Shown: positions 1-8,484 of the stretch, one piece after another
How the letters are laid out: every line of letters begins with the position of its first letter
Numbering within the stretch: the stretch's first letter is position 1
Source of the DNA: Hallella colorans
Lineage (GTDB): Bacteria; Bacteroidota; Bacteroidia; Bacteroidales; Bacteroidaceae
Assembly: GCF_003096815.1 (NCBI RefSeq)
Contig: NZ_QENY01000007.1
Location: 1-64,000 of the forward strand
Direction of reading: 5' to 3'
Length of the DNA stretch: 64,000 nt
The notes under the pieces: model-generated
Databases searched by the model: none
Told to the model about the DNA's origin: nothing
The model's input: only the letters and a program-made list of their open reading frames with translations
Translations under genes and position numbers: made by a program

Positions 1-242
1 GGAGAGAGCATTGCCTCAAGATCCCAGAATAATGATGCCTGACGGACTTTGGATGGAGATTTATACATCGTTGAATTGCAAGATTTTACTATACATAGGT
101 ACAAAACTTTGTAGAAATATGCAAGTTTGGAAACGATTATTTTATTGATAACCAGATGATTAAACACTTTTCAAGGGGAGACTATTTACTAACTTCGTGG
201 ACGGTAAAGCGCTAACTTTTATATGACGAGTATCATTCAAAA
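1..242. other. Window edge, no gene seen
   Basis: No credible reading frame, RNA or repeat was recognised here. The stretch is AT-rich and probably intergenic. An AAACTTTG at about 107-115 resembles a -7 box but lacks the required TA and was not accepted. Confidence 0.4.
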
Positions 243-274
243 AAGCTCCGAACATTTTTTTATGTTCGGAGCTT
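243..274 (-). terminator. Rho-independent terminator of the C1 peptidase gene
   Basis: Perfect 13-bp inverted repeat (AAGCTCCGAACAT and its complement) with a 6-nt T-rich loop. On the minus strand it is followed at once by a run of seven T. It lies 25 nt past the stop of the leftward C1 peptidase gene. Confidence 0.9.
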
Positions 275-298
275 GTACATTTTATATTTTGATTAAAT

Positions 299-1501
299 TT
301 ATATACCGAGTTTTTTTCTGATGTCCTTAGGCACGGCATTTTTGTTAATCATAAAGTCCATGGTGTTGGCCACAATAAAGTTTTTGGTCATATACCAAAT
401 ACCTTTGTAATCGCCAGTCTCACCCCATGAGTTTTTCACCATGTAGTATTCCTTGCCGTTTTGGTCCTTTGCAATGCCAAAGATAAGCATGCCGTGATCA
501 TCGGTAAGTTCCCAACTGTCGTAGCGCTCTTGACGACTTTTCTGTGTCGGTGTAATTTCTGGTACGTTTACGCCCAGTGAATCGACGATATTCTTTTTCT
601 TAGTCTTGCTGAGTTTAAGCCATCTGGCCATGTCGCTGCCTTCCATGCTTTCTATCTTTTTAGTGTCATACATGTAGGCCAATCCCTGTCTTGTAAAGCC
701 ATCCTCGCTGACATCTCCACCCCAGGCTACGGTGTAACCGTTCATGATAGCGTTGTCAATGATTTTGCTCAGTTCTTCTATAGGAACATTCCAAGAGAGT
801 GGGTTACGCCAGTTGTCTTGCACTTCCACCGCGAAAGCTGTCCAGAAAGGATGATGTGTGTATGAGGTGAATGTGGTGTAATTGTCCCAGTTGAGACCTA
901 AACTCTGTGCGAAGCTCTTCGGTGTATATGTTTTGCCTTGGTATGTGAAAGTCTCAGGGCATTTACCCAGATAGGCATCGAGAATACCTTGCAATCCCAC
1001 TTTCCACTGTCCAGAAATCTTTTTGGCTGTTGATTTAGCTACAGATTGCACGTATGGAGACATTACAGAGAAGAATTCGTTAAAGTTGTTCAGCGAATCG
1101 CCATATAGACTGCCAGGGAAAGGCATGGCGTTTTCTGGACAAATTCCATAGTTCTTGAGTGTATAATACGCATCGTATGAACTGCCACCTTGTGCGAACT
1201 GGCAGTCGCCATGCAGTCTTACTACCTGTATAGCACGGTCCATATATGTTTTGTTAGCTACGAAGCTTTCGCAAAGGTCGTATGTTTTGCCAGTGGCTTT
1301 CAGTATTTCAGCTTCAAAATAGCTCAACGTAGAGTAAGCCCAGCAGGTGCCCGAACGGTTTTGGTCCTTAATACTTGTAATCGGATTTTGTTTCACCACA
1401 GTGAAAACGGGCTTGTTCAAATTTTTTGTCGCCTTCTTTTCTTGTGCGTTAGCTCCAATCGCAAAAACTGCGAGAAAAGCCATAAAAAATAGTTTTTTCA
1501 T
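299..1501 (-). CDS. Secreted C1-family (papain-like) cysteine peptidase
   Basis: 400-residue protein with a signal peptide (residues 1-19, MKKLFFMAFL... cleaved after ANA). The papain-clan active site is visible: Gln47 and Cys53 in DQNRSGTCWAYS, His336 in DDHGMLIFG and Asn357 in VKNSWGE. This layout matches the C1B bleomycin hydrolase/aminopeptidase C group, which is common in Bacteroidales as exported forms. The signal peptide implies a periplasmic or surface role in peptide breakdown, unlike cytosolic PepC. The gene starts 47 nt after the Xaa-Pro aminopeptidase stop with no TAnnTTTG box between, so the two may be co-transcribed for peptide use. Substrate preference (aminopeptidase or endopeptidase) cannot be told from sequence. 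Confidence 0.9.
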   Translation of the reverse strand: MKKLFFMAFLAVFAIGANAQEKKATKNLNKPVFTVVKQNPITSIKDQNRSGTCWAYSTLSYFEAEILKATGKTYDLCESFVANKTYMDRAIQVVRLHGDCQFAQGGSSYDAYYTLKNYGICPENAMPFPGSLYGDSLNNFNEFFSVMSPYVQSVAKSTAKKISGQWKVGLQGILDAYLGKCPETFTYQGKTYTPKSFAQSLGLNWDNYTTFTSYTHHPFWTAFAVEVQDNWRNPLSWNVPIEELSKIIDNAIMNGYTVAWGGDVSEDGFTRQGLAYMYDTKKIESMEGSDMARWLKLSKTKKKNIVDSLGVNVPEITPTQKSRQERYDSWELTDDHGMLIFGIAKDQNGKEYYMVKNSWGETGDYKGIWYMTKNFIVANTMDFMINKNAVPKDIRKKLGI

Positions 1502-1548
1502 TATTTTTTTAGATTTATAAAATTAGTATCTGTGTGATTGGCACAGGG

Positions 1549-2946
1549 TTAACGAGCGATAAAAGCTTCTACATCTTTGGGGTGATAGGGTATTCTGTCT
1601 TTGCCGATGAAACGACAGCCATTTTTTGTGATGAGCAAGTCATCTTCCAAACGTATCCCTCCAAAGTCTTTGTAGGTCTCGAGCTTGTCGAAATTGATAA
1701 ACTCCTTGCAGTGTCCACTTGCCTTCCAGTTATCAATGAGCGCTGGGATAAAATATATGCCCGGTTCGTCCGTCACAACAAAACCCTCTTGCAAGCGTCT
1801 GCCCATACGCAGACAGTTGGTTCCAAACTGTTCCAAGTTGGGCCTAACTTCCTCGTCGAAGCCCACGTTTATTTGGTCAAAGCTCTCCATGTCGTGTACA
1901 TCCATACCCATCATGTGTCCCAAACCATGCACCATGAACATAGCATGTGCGCCTGCCGCCACAGCGTCGTCGGTGTCTCCACGCATCAAGCCCAGCTCTT
2001 TCAGTCGTTCTGTCATCAATCGGCATACACCGAAGTGCACGTCCCACCATTTCACGCCAGGTTTAGCCACGGTCAGCACATAGTCGTGGCATTCCTCGAC
2101 AATGGAGTATATTTCCAATTGTCTTTGATCATAGCGACCGCTTACAGGTGTTGTACGCGTGTTGTCAGAGCAGTAGTTGTTAATGGTTTCAGCTCCAGCG
2201 TCGCATAGCATGAGTTTTCCGGCTTGTAATTTGGCCATCGACGGCGCTCCGTGTTGTATCTCACCGTGCTGTGAAAGGATGGTGGGGAAACTCACCATGG
2301 CACCCATGCCATTGGCTATACCATCAAGTGTTCCAGCAATTTCCTTTTCTGTAATGCCGGGCCGGCACATCTTCATGGCCGTTGTGTGCATTTTGTAGCC
2401 AATTAGTGCGGCACGTTCCAATTCTTCTATTTCTTCTTCTGTCTTGGTGGAGCGCATTTTCACCACAGCTTGAATCAGCGTCATAGACGCTTGAGCCTTC
2501 TGCTTGTCAGGATGTATGCCCAGCAGATCAGAAATCATAATTTTGATATCTGCCCGGTAAGGTGGCAAGAAATGTATGGTGCGTTTGTCGCGTTTGGCCT
2601 CTTTGCATATTTTTGCCAATTCTTTCATTGGTGCGCTGTTGGATACGCCCACTTGCTCGGCCATGTCGTGCACACTATCCACAGCGCCATACCATACGAT
2701 ATCGTCTATGGAAATGTCATCACCAATAAGGGTTTCTTTGTTGTTGTCAACGTCGATAACACCTACAAGTCCATCTATGTTCTGTCCAAAATAATACAGG
2801 AAAGAAGAGTCTTGACGGAAAGGGTGATAACCATTATTGGGGAAATTAGCAGGGGCATTATTATTGCCAAAAAGAACAACAATACCACTTTTAACGAGTT
2901 TTTTTAATTCTGCGCGACGGCTAACATAGGTTTCTTTGCTAAACAT
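1549..2946 (-). CDS. pepP: Xaa-Pro aminopeptidase (M24B, aminopeptidase P)
   Basis: 465-residue metallopeptidase that removes an N-terminal residue preceding proline. The N-terminal third (about 1-140) is the AMP_N domain. The C-terminal pita-bread fold carries the expected metal ligands: Asp in LMLCDAGAE, Asp in CSDNTRTTP, His in VHGLGHMMGMDVHD, Glu in VTDEPGIYF and Glu in GGIRLEDDLL. Length fits the family (about 440-470). There is no signal peptide, so it is probably cytosolic. The start is supported by a minus-strand TATCTTTG box at 2976-2983, 30 nt upstream. It is divergent from the patatin gene and likely leads the secreted C1 peptidase in one unit. Confidence 0.95.
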   Translation of the reverse strand: MFSKETYVSRRAELKKLVKSGIVVLFGNNNAPANFPNNGYHPFRQDSSFLYYFGQNIDGLVGVIDVDNNKETLIGDDISIDDIVWYGAVDSVHDMAEQVGVSNSAPMKELAKICKEAKRDKRTIHFLPPYRADIKIMISDLLGIHPDKQKAQASMTLIQAVVKMRSTKTEEEIEELERAALIGYKMHTTAMKMCRPGITEKEIAGTLDGIANGMGAMVSFPTILSQHGEIQHGAPSMAKLQAGKLMLCDAGAETINNYCSDNTRTTPVSGRYDQRQLEIYSIVEECHDYVLTVAKPGVKWWDVHFGVCRLMTERLKELGLMRGDTDDAVAAGAHAMFMVHGLGHMMGMDVHDMESFDQINVGFDEEVRPNLEQFGTNCLRMGRRLQEGFVVTDEPGIYFIPALIDNWKASGHCKEFINFDKLETYKDFGGIRLEDDLLITKNGCRFIGKDRIPYHPKDVEAFIAR

Positions 2947-2975
2947 ATTTAGGTTATTTTAAAATCTATCTATTG

Positions 2976-2983
2976 CAAAGATA
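2976..2983 (-). promoter_or_regulatory. -7 promoter box for pepP
   Basis: Reads TATCTTTG on the minus strand, matching the Bacteroidetes TAnnTTTG consensus, 30 nt before the pepP ATG. It is back to back with the patatin promoter. Confidence 0.7.
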
Positions 2984-3005
2984 CGAAATCTTCATTAAAA
3001 TTTAC

Positions 3006-3013
3006 TATATTTG
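3006..3013 (+). promoter_or_regulatory. -7 promoter box for the patatin gene
   Basis: TATATTTG, fitting TAnnTTTG, 21 nt before ATG at 3035. A TTG inside this box could pass as a start codon at 3011, but it lies in the promoter. Confidence 0.65.
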
Positions 3014-3034
3014 CATATAAAATTAATAGTTTTT

Positions 3035-3877
3035 ATGCGTTTGGGCAAGAATACGGGCTTGGTGCTTGAAGGTGGTGGAATGCGTGGTGTTTTTACCACT
3101 GGCGTGCTTGATGCTTTTATGAAGCATGATGTTTATTTTCAGTATGTCGTTGCCGTTTCTGCAGGAGCATGCAATGCCATGAGCTATATCTCACGCCAGC
3201 CGCGGCGTGCGCGTATCTCGAATATTGATTATTTGGCAAAATATGATTATATAGGCATTAGGCATTTGGTGACACAAGGCTGTATGTTCGACCAGAAATT
3301 GCTTTATGATCGTTTCCCCAATGAGTTGCTCCCCTTCGATTATGACACATTTTTTCGCTTTTCCAAGGGTTTCGAGGCTGTTGCCACCAACTGCCGTACT
3401 GGTCGTCCGGCATATCTCACGGAGACATCCAATGTCCAGCGTGCTCTCGACATGGTGCGTGCCTCAAGCAGTTTGCCATTTGTCAGCAAGATAGTAGAAA
3501 TAGATGGGCAGCCCCTGCTTGATGGTGGCATTGTCGATTCCATACCTGTGATGCGAGCCTTTGATACGGGGCATTCTACCAACATTGTTGTTTGCACGCG
3601 CAATTATGGTTACCGCAAGAAAGTGAGAGATCGTAAAATACCAAGTTTCATTTACAAGAATTATCCTCGTCTAAGGGTCGCCCTCAGTCATAGAATCGAA
3701 GCCTACAATGAGCAACTTCAGCTCGTCGAGGATCTTGAGAGACAAGGTTCCATTATTTGTATTCGTCCACAACGATGTATGGATGTGGGCCGGATGGAGA
3801 AAAATATTAACAAGTTGGAGGCTCTTTACGAAGAGGGGTTCGCGCTTGGGGAAAAATTTTGCGAGACTTATGCGTGA
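3035..3877 (+). CDS. Patatin-like phospholipase / acyl hydrolase
   Basis: 280 residues from the ATG at 3035. The reading frame extends back to a TTG at 3011, but that codon is part of the promoter box, so the ATG is preferred. The patatin serine hydrolase features are clear: oxyanion-hole glycines in GLVLEGGGMRGVF near the N terminus, nucleophile Ser in VAVSAGACNA (G-x-S-x-G-like, here V-S-A-G) and the catalytic Asp in LLDGGIVDSIP. No signal peptide, so it is a predicted cytosolic lipid acyl hydrolase of the RssA/YjjU type. Physiological lipid unknown. It stands alone between divergent pepP and convergent trmD. Confidence 0.9.
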   Translation: MRLGKNTGLVLEGGGMRGVFTTGVLDAFMKHDVYFQYVVAVSAGACNAMSYISRQPRRARISNIDYLAKYDYIGIRHLVTQGCMFDQKLLYDRFPNELLPFDYDTFFRFSKGFEAVATNCRTGRPAYLTETSNVQRALDMVRASSSLPFVSKIVEIDGQPLLDGGIVDSIPVMRAFDTGHSTNIVVCTRNYGYRKKVRDRKIPSFIYKNYPRLRVALSHRIEAYNEQLQLVEDLERQGSIICIRPQRCMDVGRMEKNINKLEALYEEGFALGEKFCETYA

Positions 3878-4066
3878 TCTCATTCGCTCACGGTCTTGTT
3901 GATGTTGATTGCTTGGGCGTGTTTTTTCTGTGGTCGTAGGCCTCAGGTTATTGTGCCAAAATATCAGTCGGATATTTGTTCTTAACCATATTCAAAGCTA
4001 TATTTTCTTAATTTTTTTGCGCTTACTTTTTTAGGATTTATACTCCACGTCTTAGACGTTGCCTCT

Positions 4067-4741
4067 TCATTTCAGCAAATCAGGTCTCAATTGCTTGGTT
4101 CGTTCCATGGCTTGTTCCATTTCCCACTGTTTTATTTTCGCCTCGTTGCCACTCAACAGCACTTCGGGCACTTTCCAACCTTTGTATTCCGCTGGCCGCG
4201 AATAGATGGGCGCAGCCAGCAAATCGTCTTGAAAACAATCTGACAGGGCGCTCTGTTCGTCGCCGATTACGCCGGGAACCACCCTTACCACAGCGTCGGC
4301 GATGGCTGCCGCGGCTAATTCGCCGCCTGTGAGTACGAAGTCGCCCACGCTTATCTCGCGTGTGATGAGATGGTCGCGCACACGTTGGTCAATACCTTTA
4401 TAATGGCCACAAAGCAACACGATGTTTTTTTGCAAGCTCATTTCGTTCGCCATGTGCTGGTTAAACTTCTCGCCATCGGGTGTCACATAGATTACATCGT
4501 CATAGTCGCGCTCGGCTTTCAAGGCCGACAGGCAGCGATCTATCGGCTCAATTTGCATTACCATCCCCGCAAACCCGCCGTAGGGATAGTCGTCCACCCT
4601 GCGCCATTTGTCATGTGTATAGTCGCGTAGATTATGCAAATGGATTTCTGCCAAGCCTTTTTTCTGTGCGCGAGCCAATATCGACTCGTTGACAAAACCC
4701 TCTATCATTTCTGGTAATACGGTGATGATGTCTATTCTCAT
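4067..4741 (-). CDS. trmD: tRNA (guanine-N1-)-methyltransferase TrmD
   Basis: 224 residues, normal for TrmD. It methylates G37 of tRNAs reading CNN codons and so prevents +1 frameshifting. Recognisable features are the N-terminal [16 protein letters not shown], the [19 protein letters not shown] segment, and the deep trefoil-knot SAM site around [13 protein letters not shown] and [12 protein letters not shown]. Unlike in many bacteria it is not next to rpsP/rimM/rplS. A TAATTTTG box at 4864-4871 on the minus strand gives it its own promoter with a leader of roughly 115 nt. Confidence 0.97.
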   Translation of the reverse strand: MRIDIITVLPEMIEGFVNESILARAQKKGLAEIHLHNLRDYTHDKWRRVDDYPYGGFAGMVMQIEPIDRCLSALKAERDYDDVIYVTPDGEKFNQHMANEMSLQKNIVLLCGHYKGIDQRVRDHLITREISVGDFVLTGGELAAAAIADAVVRVVPGVIGDEQSALSDCFQDDLLAAPIYSRPAEYKGWKVPEVLLSGNEAKIKQWEMEQAMERTKQLRPDLLK

Positions 4742-4863
4742 GTTAAAGTGCTATATATAAAAAGAGGTGTAACCTTGTATGTTAAGCGAGCGCATATTTG
4801 TAACCATCATTCTTCTTGGCTTATCTGACGATGAGCCTTGCGTGAGTCTTTGTTTGCTCGGCG

Positions 4864-4871
4864 CAAAATTA
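4864..4871 (-). promoter_or_regulatory. -7 promoter box for trmD
   Basis: TAATTTTG followed by CGC on the minus strand, in the 164-nt gap between ligA and trmD. Matches TAnnTTTG. The resulting leader is comparatively long. Confidence 0.55.
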
Positions 4872-4905
4872 ATGTATTTTTCTCATTCGTGCAATATCAT
4901 TTCTG

Positions 4906-6921
4906 TCAATCCACAAATCGGCGTATAAAATCTTCCTCGGATATGATGGGAATATTTAGCTGCTTCGCTTTTTGATTTTTGCCGCTTGTTGATAGCACGT
5001 CATTGTTAATCAAAAACGAGGTCGATTTGCTTACAGAGCCAGTCACCTTGCCGCCTTGACCTTCTATGTAAGTTTTTAGCTCATTGCGGTTTTTGTAGTG
5101 TTTCACGTCGCCTGTCACCACGAATGTCTGTCCATCGCAGCGCTTGCCCATTGGCGTTGTTGCCGTCTCTTCAATGGTTAGCTTGGGTAAGAGGCGTTCA
5201 ACCATGCCTTTGTTTTCAGGTTCTTTGAACCAATTGACAAACGATGCCGCCTTTTCCGGTCCAATCCCGGGTATGGTTTCAAGAATGGTTTCGGGTTGGA
5301 CCGAAAACAATTCTCCGTTGTTTTTATGCCCAGTTGCTATCTCTATGAGCTCTTGTAAGGAGTAAGCCGCGAGCAAACGCTTGCATACGTCTTGTCCTAT
5401 CATTGGTATGGATAGAGCGAATAACAGTCGGCGCGCGTCAACTTTACGTGCTTGTTCTACGGAATTGACAATATTGGCAGCCGACTTTTGGCCGAAACCT
5501 TCCAACTGAGCTATCGCTTCTGCATGGTCAGGTAAACTGTATATATCAGCGTACTCCGTAATCCAGCCCAGATTAATAAAGCGAGACAATGTCTGCTCTG
5601 ATATTCCGTCTACGTTCACGCCTTCCTTGGAGACAAAGCGATCGAATTTTTTAAGTTGTTTGGCGGGGCATTTATCGTTGGTACAATGCAGTGTTTGGGT
5701 GCCACTGTTAGGGCTAACCCTCACCTCGGTGAGCGATTGGCATACTGGACAATGGCATGGTATGTCCAGTTCACCTATTTTCTTGTTCACTTTGATTACC
5801 TTAGGAATAATCTTGTTTGCCTTGATAACTTCTAAGGATGTGCCTTGGCTTCCAATGCCCAATCGTTCACATTCGCTTATATTGCAGAGCGAAGCTCGTT
5901 TCACGATAGTGCCTTCAAGTTCTACAGGCGTGAATATGGCGACGGGCGAAATGGTTGATGCCGCGCAACTCCATTCAATGTCTTCCAACGTGGTGGTGGC
6001 GCTTTCGTCTTGCCATTTGAAAGCGTAGCCGGCCCGTGTGGCATGATGGCCGGTAACCGAACCGGTCGCAGCGTATTCGGTGTCGTCATATACGATGACA
6101 AGACCGTCCACGGGGTATGGATTTTTGCGACCGGTAACGCGCAACGTCCACTGGTCTATCACTTTTTGCATTTCCGTGATTGTGGGGTGGCTTACCAATT
6201 CGTGCTCCACGCAGTTCATTCCATTGTCTTTCAGAAACTGCATGCGTTGTCCCCACGATGTCAATTTTTGCTCGCAATAAACCAGAGTGAAAGGTATCCA
6301 TTTGATGTGTCGCTCCGCCACCTCGGCAACGTCTTTGAGCGTGAGAGAGCCAGACGCCAGGTTGCGTGGGTTGGCAAATCCGCCATCGTTTTCCATGTTG
6401 AATCGTTCAAAGTCTTCATACGAGATGATGGCTTCGCCACGTATCACCACGTGCCCTTTGTCTTTGATTTTTGGTGGTATGCCATTGATGGCCCTGCCAA
6501 GATGTGTAATATTAGTCCCGACATGGCCATTGCCTCGTGTCACAATCTTAGATAGTTTGCCACCATCATACGTCACTACCAAGGTAAGGCCATCTAATTT
6601 CCATGATATCCAGATGGGCTTGCCCTCTGCCCATTTAACCAAATCGGCAGTTTCTTTTGTCTTGGCCAATGACAAAGTGGCAAATTCATGCTCTTCTTTT
6701 TGACCAGTTATATTGTCTTCCGAAACTTTTGCGGTGGGTGTTTCGGGTAGTTTTTGTCCTGTCTCCTGTTCCAACCGTTTCAGTTCGTCAAACTTCGCGT
6801 CCCATTCGAAGTCGGTCATCAGTTCGCCTTTGCCATTGTAATAAGCTTCTGACGCAGTGTTAAGCTCGTCGACCAACTGTCTCATTCTCTGAAGTTTGTC
6901 CATTGTGGTTTGGTTGTTCAT
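4906..6921 (-). CDS. ligA: NAD-dependent DNA ligase, divergent LigA type
   Basis: Joins nicks with NAD as AMP donor. Order: Ia-like segment (AYYNGKGELMTDFEWDAKFD), adenylation domain with the nucleophile Lys in SWKLDGLTLV (K108 from this start) and NPRNLASGSL, OB fold, four-cysteine zinc finger (CHCPVC and CTNDKC), helix-hairpin-helix repeats, and a C-terminal BRCT domain. The frame is open to an ATG at 7005, but a TATCTTTG box at 6972-6979 lies inside that extension, so the start must be downstream. ATG at 6921 gives 671 residues, the usual LigA length; 6942 and 6903 are alternatives. The adenylation motif and the Ia segment (FEWD where most have xxYD) differ from ordinary Bacteroidetes LigA and recall a clade I associate with Clostridia. 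See findings. Confidence 0.9.
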   Translation of the reverse strand: MNNQTTMDKLQRMRQLVDELNTASEAYYNGKGELMTDFEWDAKFDELKRLEQETGQKLPETPTAKVSEDNITGQKEEHEFATLSLAKTKETADLVKWAEGKPIWISWKLDGLTLVVTYDGGKLSKIVTRGNGHVGTNITHLGRAINGIPPKIKDKGHVVIRGEAIISYEDFERFNMENDGGFANPRNLASGSLTLKDVAEVAERHIKWIPFTLVYCEQKLTSWGQRMQFLKDNGMNCVEHELVSHPTITEMQKVIDQWTLRVTGRKNPYPVDGLVIVYDDTEYAATGSVTGHHATRAGYAFKWQDESATTTLEDIEWSCAASTISPVAIFTPVELEGTIVKRASLCNISECERLGIGSQGTSLEVIKANKIIPKVIKVNKKIGELDIPCHCPVCQSLTEVRVSPNSGTQTLHCTNDKCPAKQLKKFDRFVSKEGVNVDGISEQTLSRFINLGWITEYADIYSLPDHAEAIAQLEGFGQKSAANIVNSVEQARKVDARRLLFALSIPMIGQDVCKRLLAAYSLQELIEIATGHKNNGELFSVQPETILETIPGIGPEKAASFVNWFKEPENKGMVERLLPKLTIEETATTPMGKRCDGQTFVVTGDVKHYKNRNELKTYIEGQGGKVTGSVSKSTSFLINNDVLSTSGKNQKAKQLNIPIISEEDFIRRFVD

Positions 6922-6971
6922 GTTCTTTGTGTATGATAGCATGACTAAATGTATGTCGCGGATTGTGCTCA

Positions 6972-6979
6972 CAAAGATA
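6972..6979 (-). promoter_or_regulatory. -7 promoter box for ligA
   Basis: TATCTTTG on the minus strand. It lies within the open frame upstream of ligA and so excludes the ATG at 7005 as the start. Confidence 0.65.
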
Positions 6980-7041
6980 ACAATAAATATTTTATTTGTT
7001 TCCAATAACCTTCACTTTGTGCTTTGTTCCTACGCTTACAA

Positions 7042-7093
7042 ACGGCAAGCCCTAATAAGGATGGGCAGTTGTCCTTATTAGGGCCTGAGCCGT
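7042..7093 (-). terminator. Long hairpin after hutI (probable terminator)
   Basis: Inner perfect 13-bp repeat GCCCTAATAAGGA (7049-7061) with its complement (7072-7084), plus an outer 5-bp pair ACGGC/GCCGT (7042-7046, 7089-7093). It sits 53 nt past the hutI stop and just upstream of the ligA promoter. No long T run follows on the minus strand, so termination is inferred from position and stability. Confidence 0.6.
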
Positions 7094-7145
7094 GGATAGT
7101 CTTTGACACATGGCTTGGGTCATTAGCTCATGTTCAACATGTTTT

Positions 7146-8390
7146 TCACTTGCGATACTCTACACCTTTGAGGAATATACGGCGTATGATTGGTGTGGTG
7201 TAAGCATAGGGAATGAAGTCGATGGATGGAATAGGGTCTGTAATATAGAAGTTGGCTACTTTCCCTTTGGTTATCGAACCGTAGTCTTCACTTAACCCCA
7301 TGGCGCACGCACTGTTAAGTGTTGCCGCATTGATTGCTTCGGCCGGCATAAGCCGCATTTTAATACAGGCAAGTGAAACAGCAAACTTCATATCGCCTGA
7401 CGGGGTGGAACCGGGGTTGTAATCAGAGGCAATGGCCATTGGCAACCCGGCCTGAATCATCTTTCTGGCTGGCGCAAACGGCATGTTCAGGAAGAATGAT
7501 GTGCCTGGCAGGGCAGTGGGTATGGTGTTTGTGTTTTTGAGCAACTCGATATCGTGGTCGTCCATTGCTTCAAGGTGGTCTACCGAAAGAGCGTCACATT
7601 CCACGGCAACATCCACTCCACCCGATACCGCAAGTTCTTCAGCATGAATTTTTCCACGCAGCCCGTATTTTGCTCCTGCTTTAAGAATGCGTCGTGTCTC
7701 GTCAGGCGTGAAAAATCCTTCGTCGCAGAACACGTCGATGAAGTCAGCGAGATTTTCTTTTGCTACCGCTGGTAGCATGTCATTGATGACATGGTCTACA
7801 TATTCTTTTTGTCTGCCAGCAAACGCTCGACCCACCGCATGCGCACCGAGAAAATTGGCCACTACTTTTACCGGGGATGTTTCTTTGATACGCCGAATGA
7901 CACGCAGCATTTTCAGTTCGTCCTCGAGATTGAGCCCATAGCCGCTTTTTATCTCTATGGCTCCTGTACCTTTGCGGATAACTTCGTCCACGCGTTTCAT
8001 GGCTTGCGTGTATAGTTCGTCCTCGGACAGCTCATGAAGGCGGTCGGCCGAGTTGAGAATACCACCGCCACGCTTGGCTATTTCAGCATAGCTTAGGCCA
8101 CGAATTTTATCCACAAATTCGCCTTCTCGACTTCCGGCGTAGACAATATGGGTGTGCGAATCGCAAAAAGACGGTAGCACCGCTCCGCCCTCGGCATCCA
8201 CGACGGTTGTGTCACTGTCTATTTGCGGCATGTCGCTGCGTTTCCCATACGATGCAATGCGTCCGTCTTCCACATATAGGTAAGCGTGCTCAATGGTGTC
8301 AATACGGGCCATTTCGTCTCCTTTCAGACAGCGCTTGCCATCATGTCCGATACCCGCGAGAATGTCTATATTTGTTACTAATAATTTCAT
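7146..8390 (-). CDS. hutI: Imidazolonepropionase HutI
   Basis: 414 residues, normal length. It hydrolyses 4-imidazolone-5-propanoate to N-formimino-L-glutamate, the third step of histidine breakdown. The amidohydrolase metal site is visible: HTH in CDSHTHIVYAGSREGEF, His in KIHAEELAVSGG, DHLEAMD, and Asp in ASDYNPGSTPS. It is the last gene of the leftward ftcD-hutU-hutH-hutI operon. A 94-nt gap with a terminator-like hairpin separates it from hutH, which could lower its expression relative to the upstream genes. Confidence 0.97.
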   Translation of the reverse strand: MKLLVTNIDILAGIGHDGKRCLKGDEMARIDTIEHAYLYVEDGRIASYGKRSDMPQIDSDTTVVDAEGGAVLPSFCDSHTHIVYAGSREGEFVDKIRGLSYAEIAKRGGGILNSADRLHELSEDELYTQAMKRVDEVIRKGTGAIEIKSGYGLNLEDELKMLRVIRRIKETSPVKVVANFLGAHAVGRAFAGRQKEYVDHVINDMLPAVAKENLADFIDVFCDEGFFTPDETRRILKAGAKYGLRGKIHAEELAVSGGVDVAVECDALSVDHLEAMDDHDIELLKNTNTIPTALPGTSFFLNMPFAPARKMIQAGLPMAIASDYNPGSTPSGDMKFAVSLACIKMRLMPAEAINAATLNSACAMGLSEDYGSITKGKVANFYITDPIPSIDFIPYAYTTPIIRRIFLKGVEYRK

Positions 8391-8406
8391 AATCTTTTGT
8401 TTAATG

Positions 8407-8462
8407 AAAAAGCCTTATCCACTTCTCTTTCCCCAAAAGGGATAAAGCGAAGCGGATGAGGC
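8407..8462 (-). terminator. Terminator-like hairpin between hutH and hutI
   Basis: On the minus strand a 19-bp stem (two mismatches, one G-T pair) with an inner CCC/GGG clamp is followed by TTTTT. The 3' arm begins AAAGAGAAGTGG. The structure has the form of an intrinsic terminator inside the operon. It also resembles dispersed palindromic repeats of Bacteroidetes intergenic regions, so its role is uncertain. Confidence 0.55.
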
Positions 8463-8484
8463 CTAATGGTTAGAAAAAAGATTC

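Noticed and set aside
100..120. Promoter-like AAACTTTG near the window start
   Set aside because: Lacks the TA of TAnnTTTG and has no gene downstream on that strand.
3011..3034. TTG start eight codons before the patatin ATG
   Set aside because: The TTG is part of the TATATTTG promoter box, so it would not be in the mRNA.
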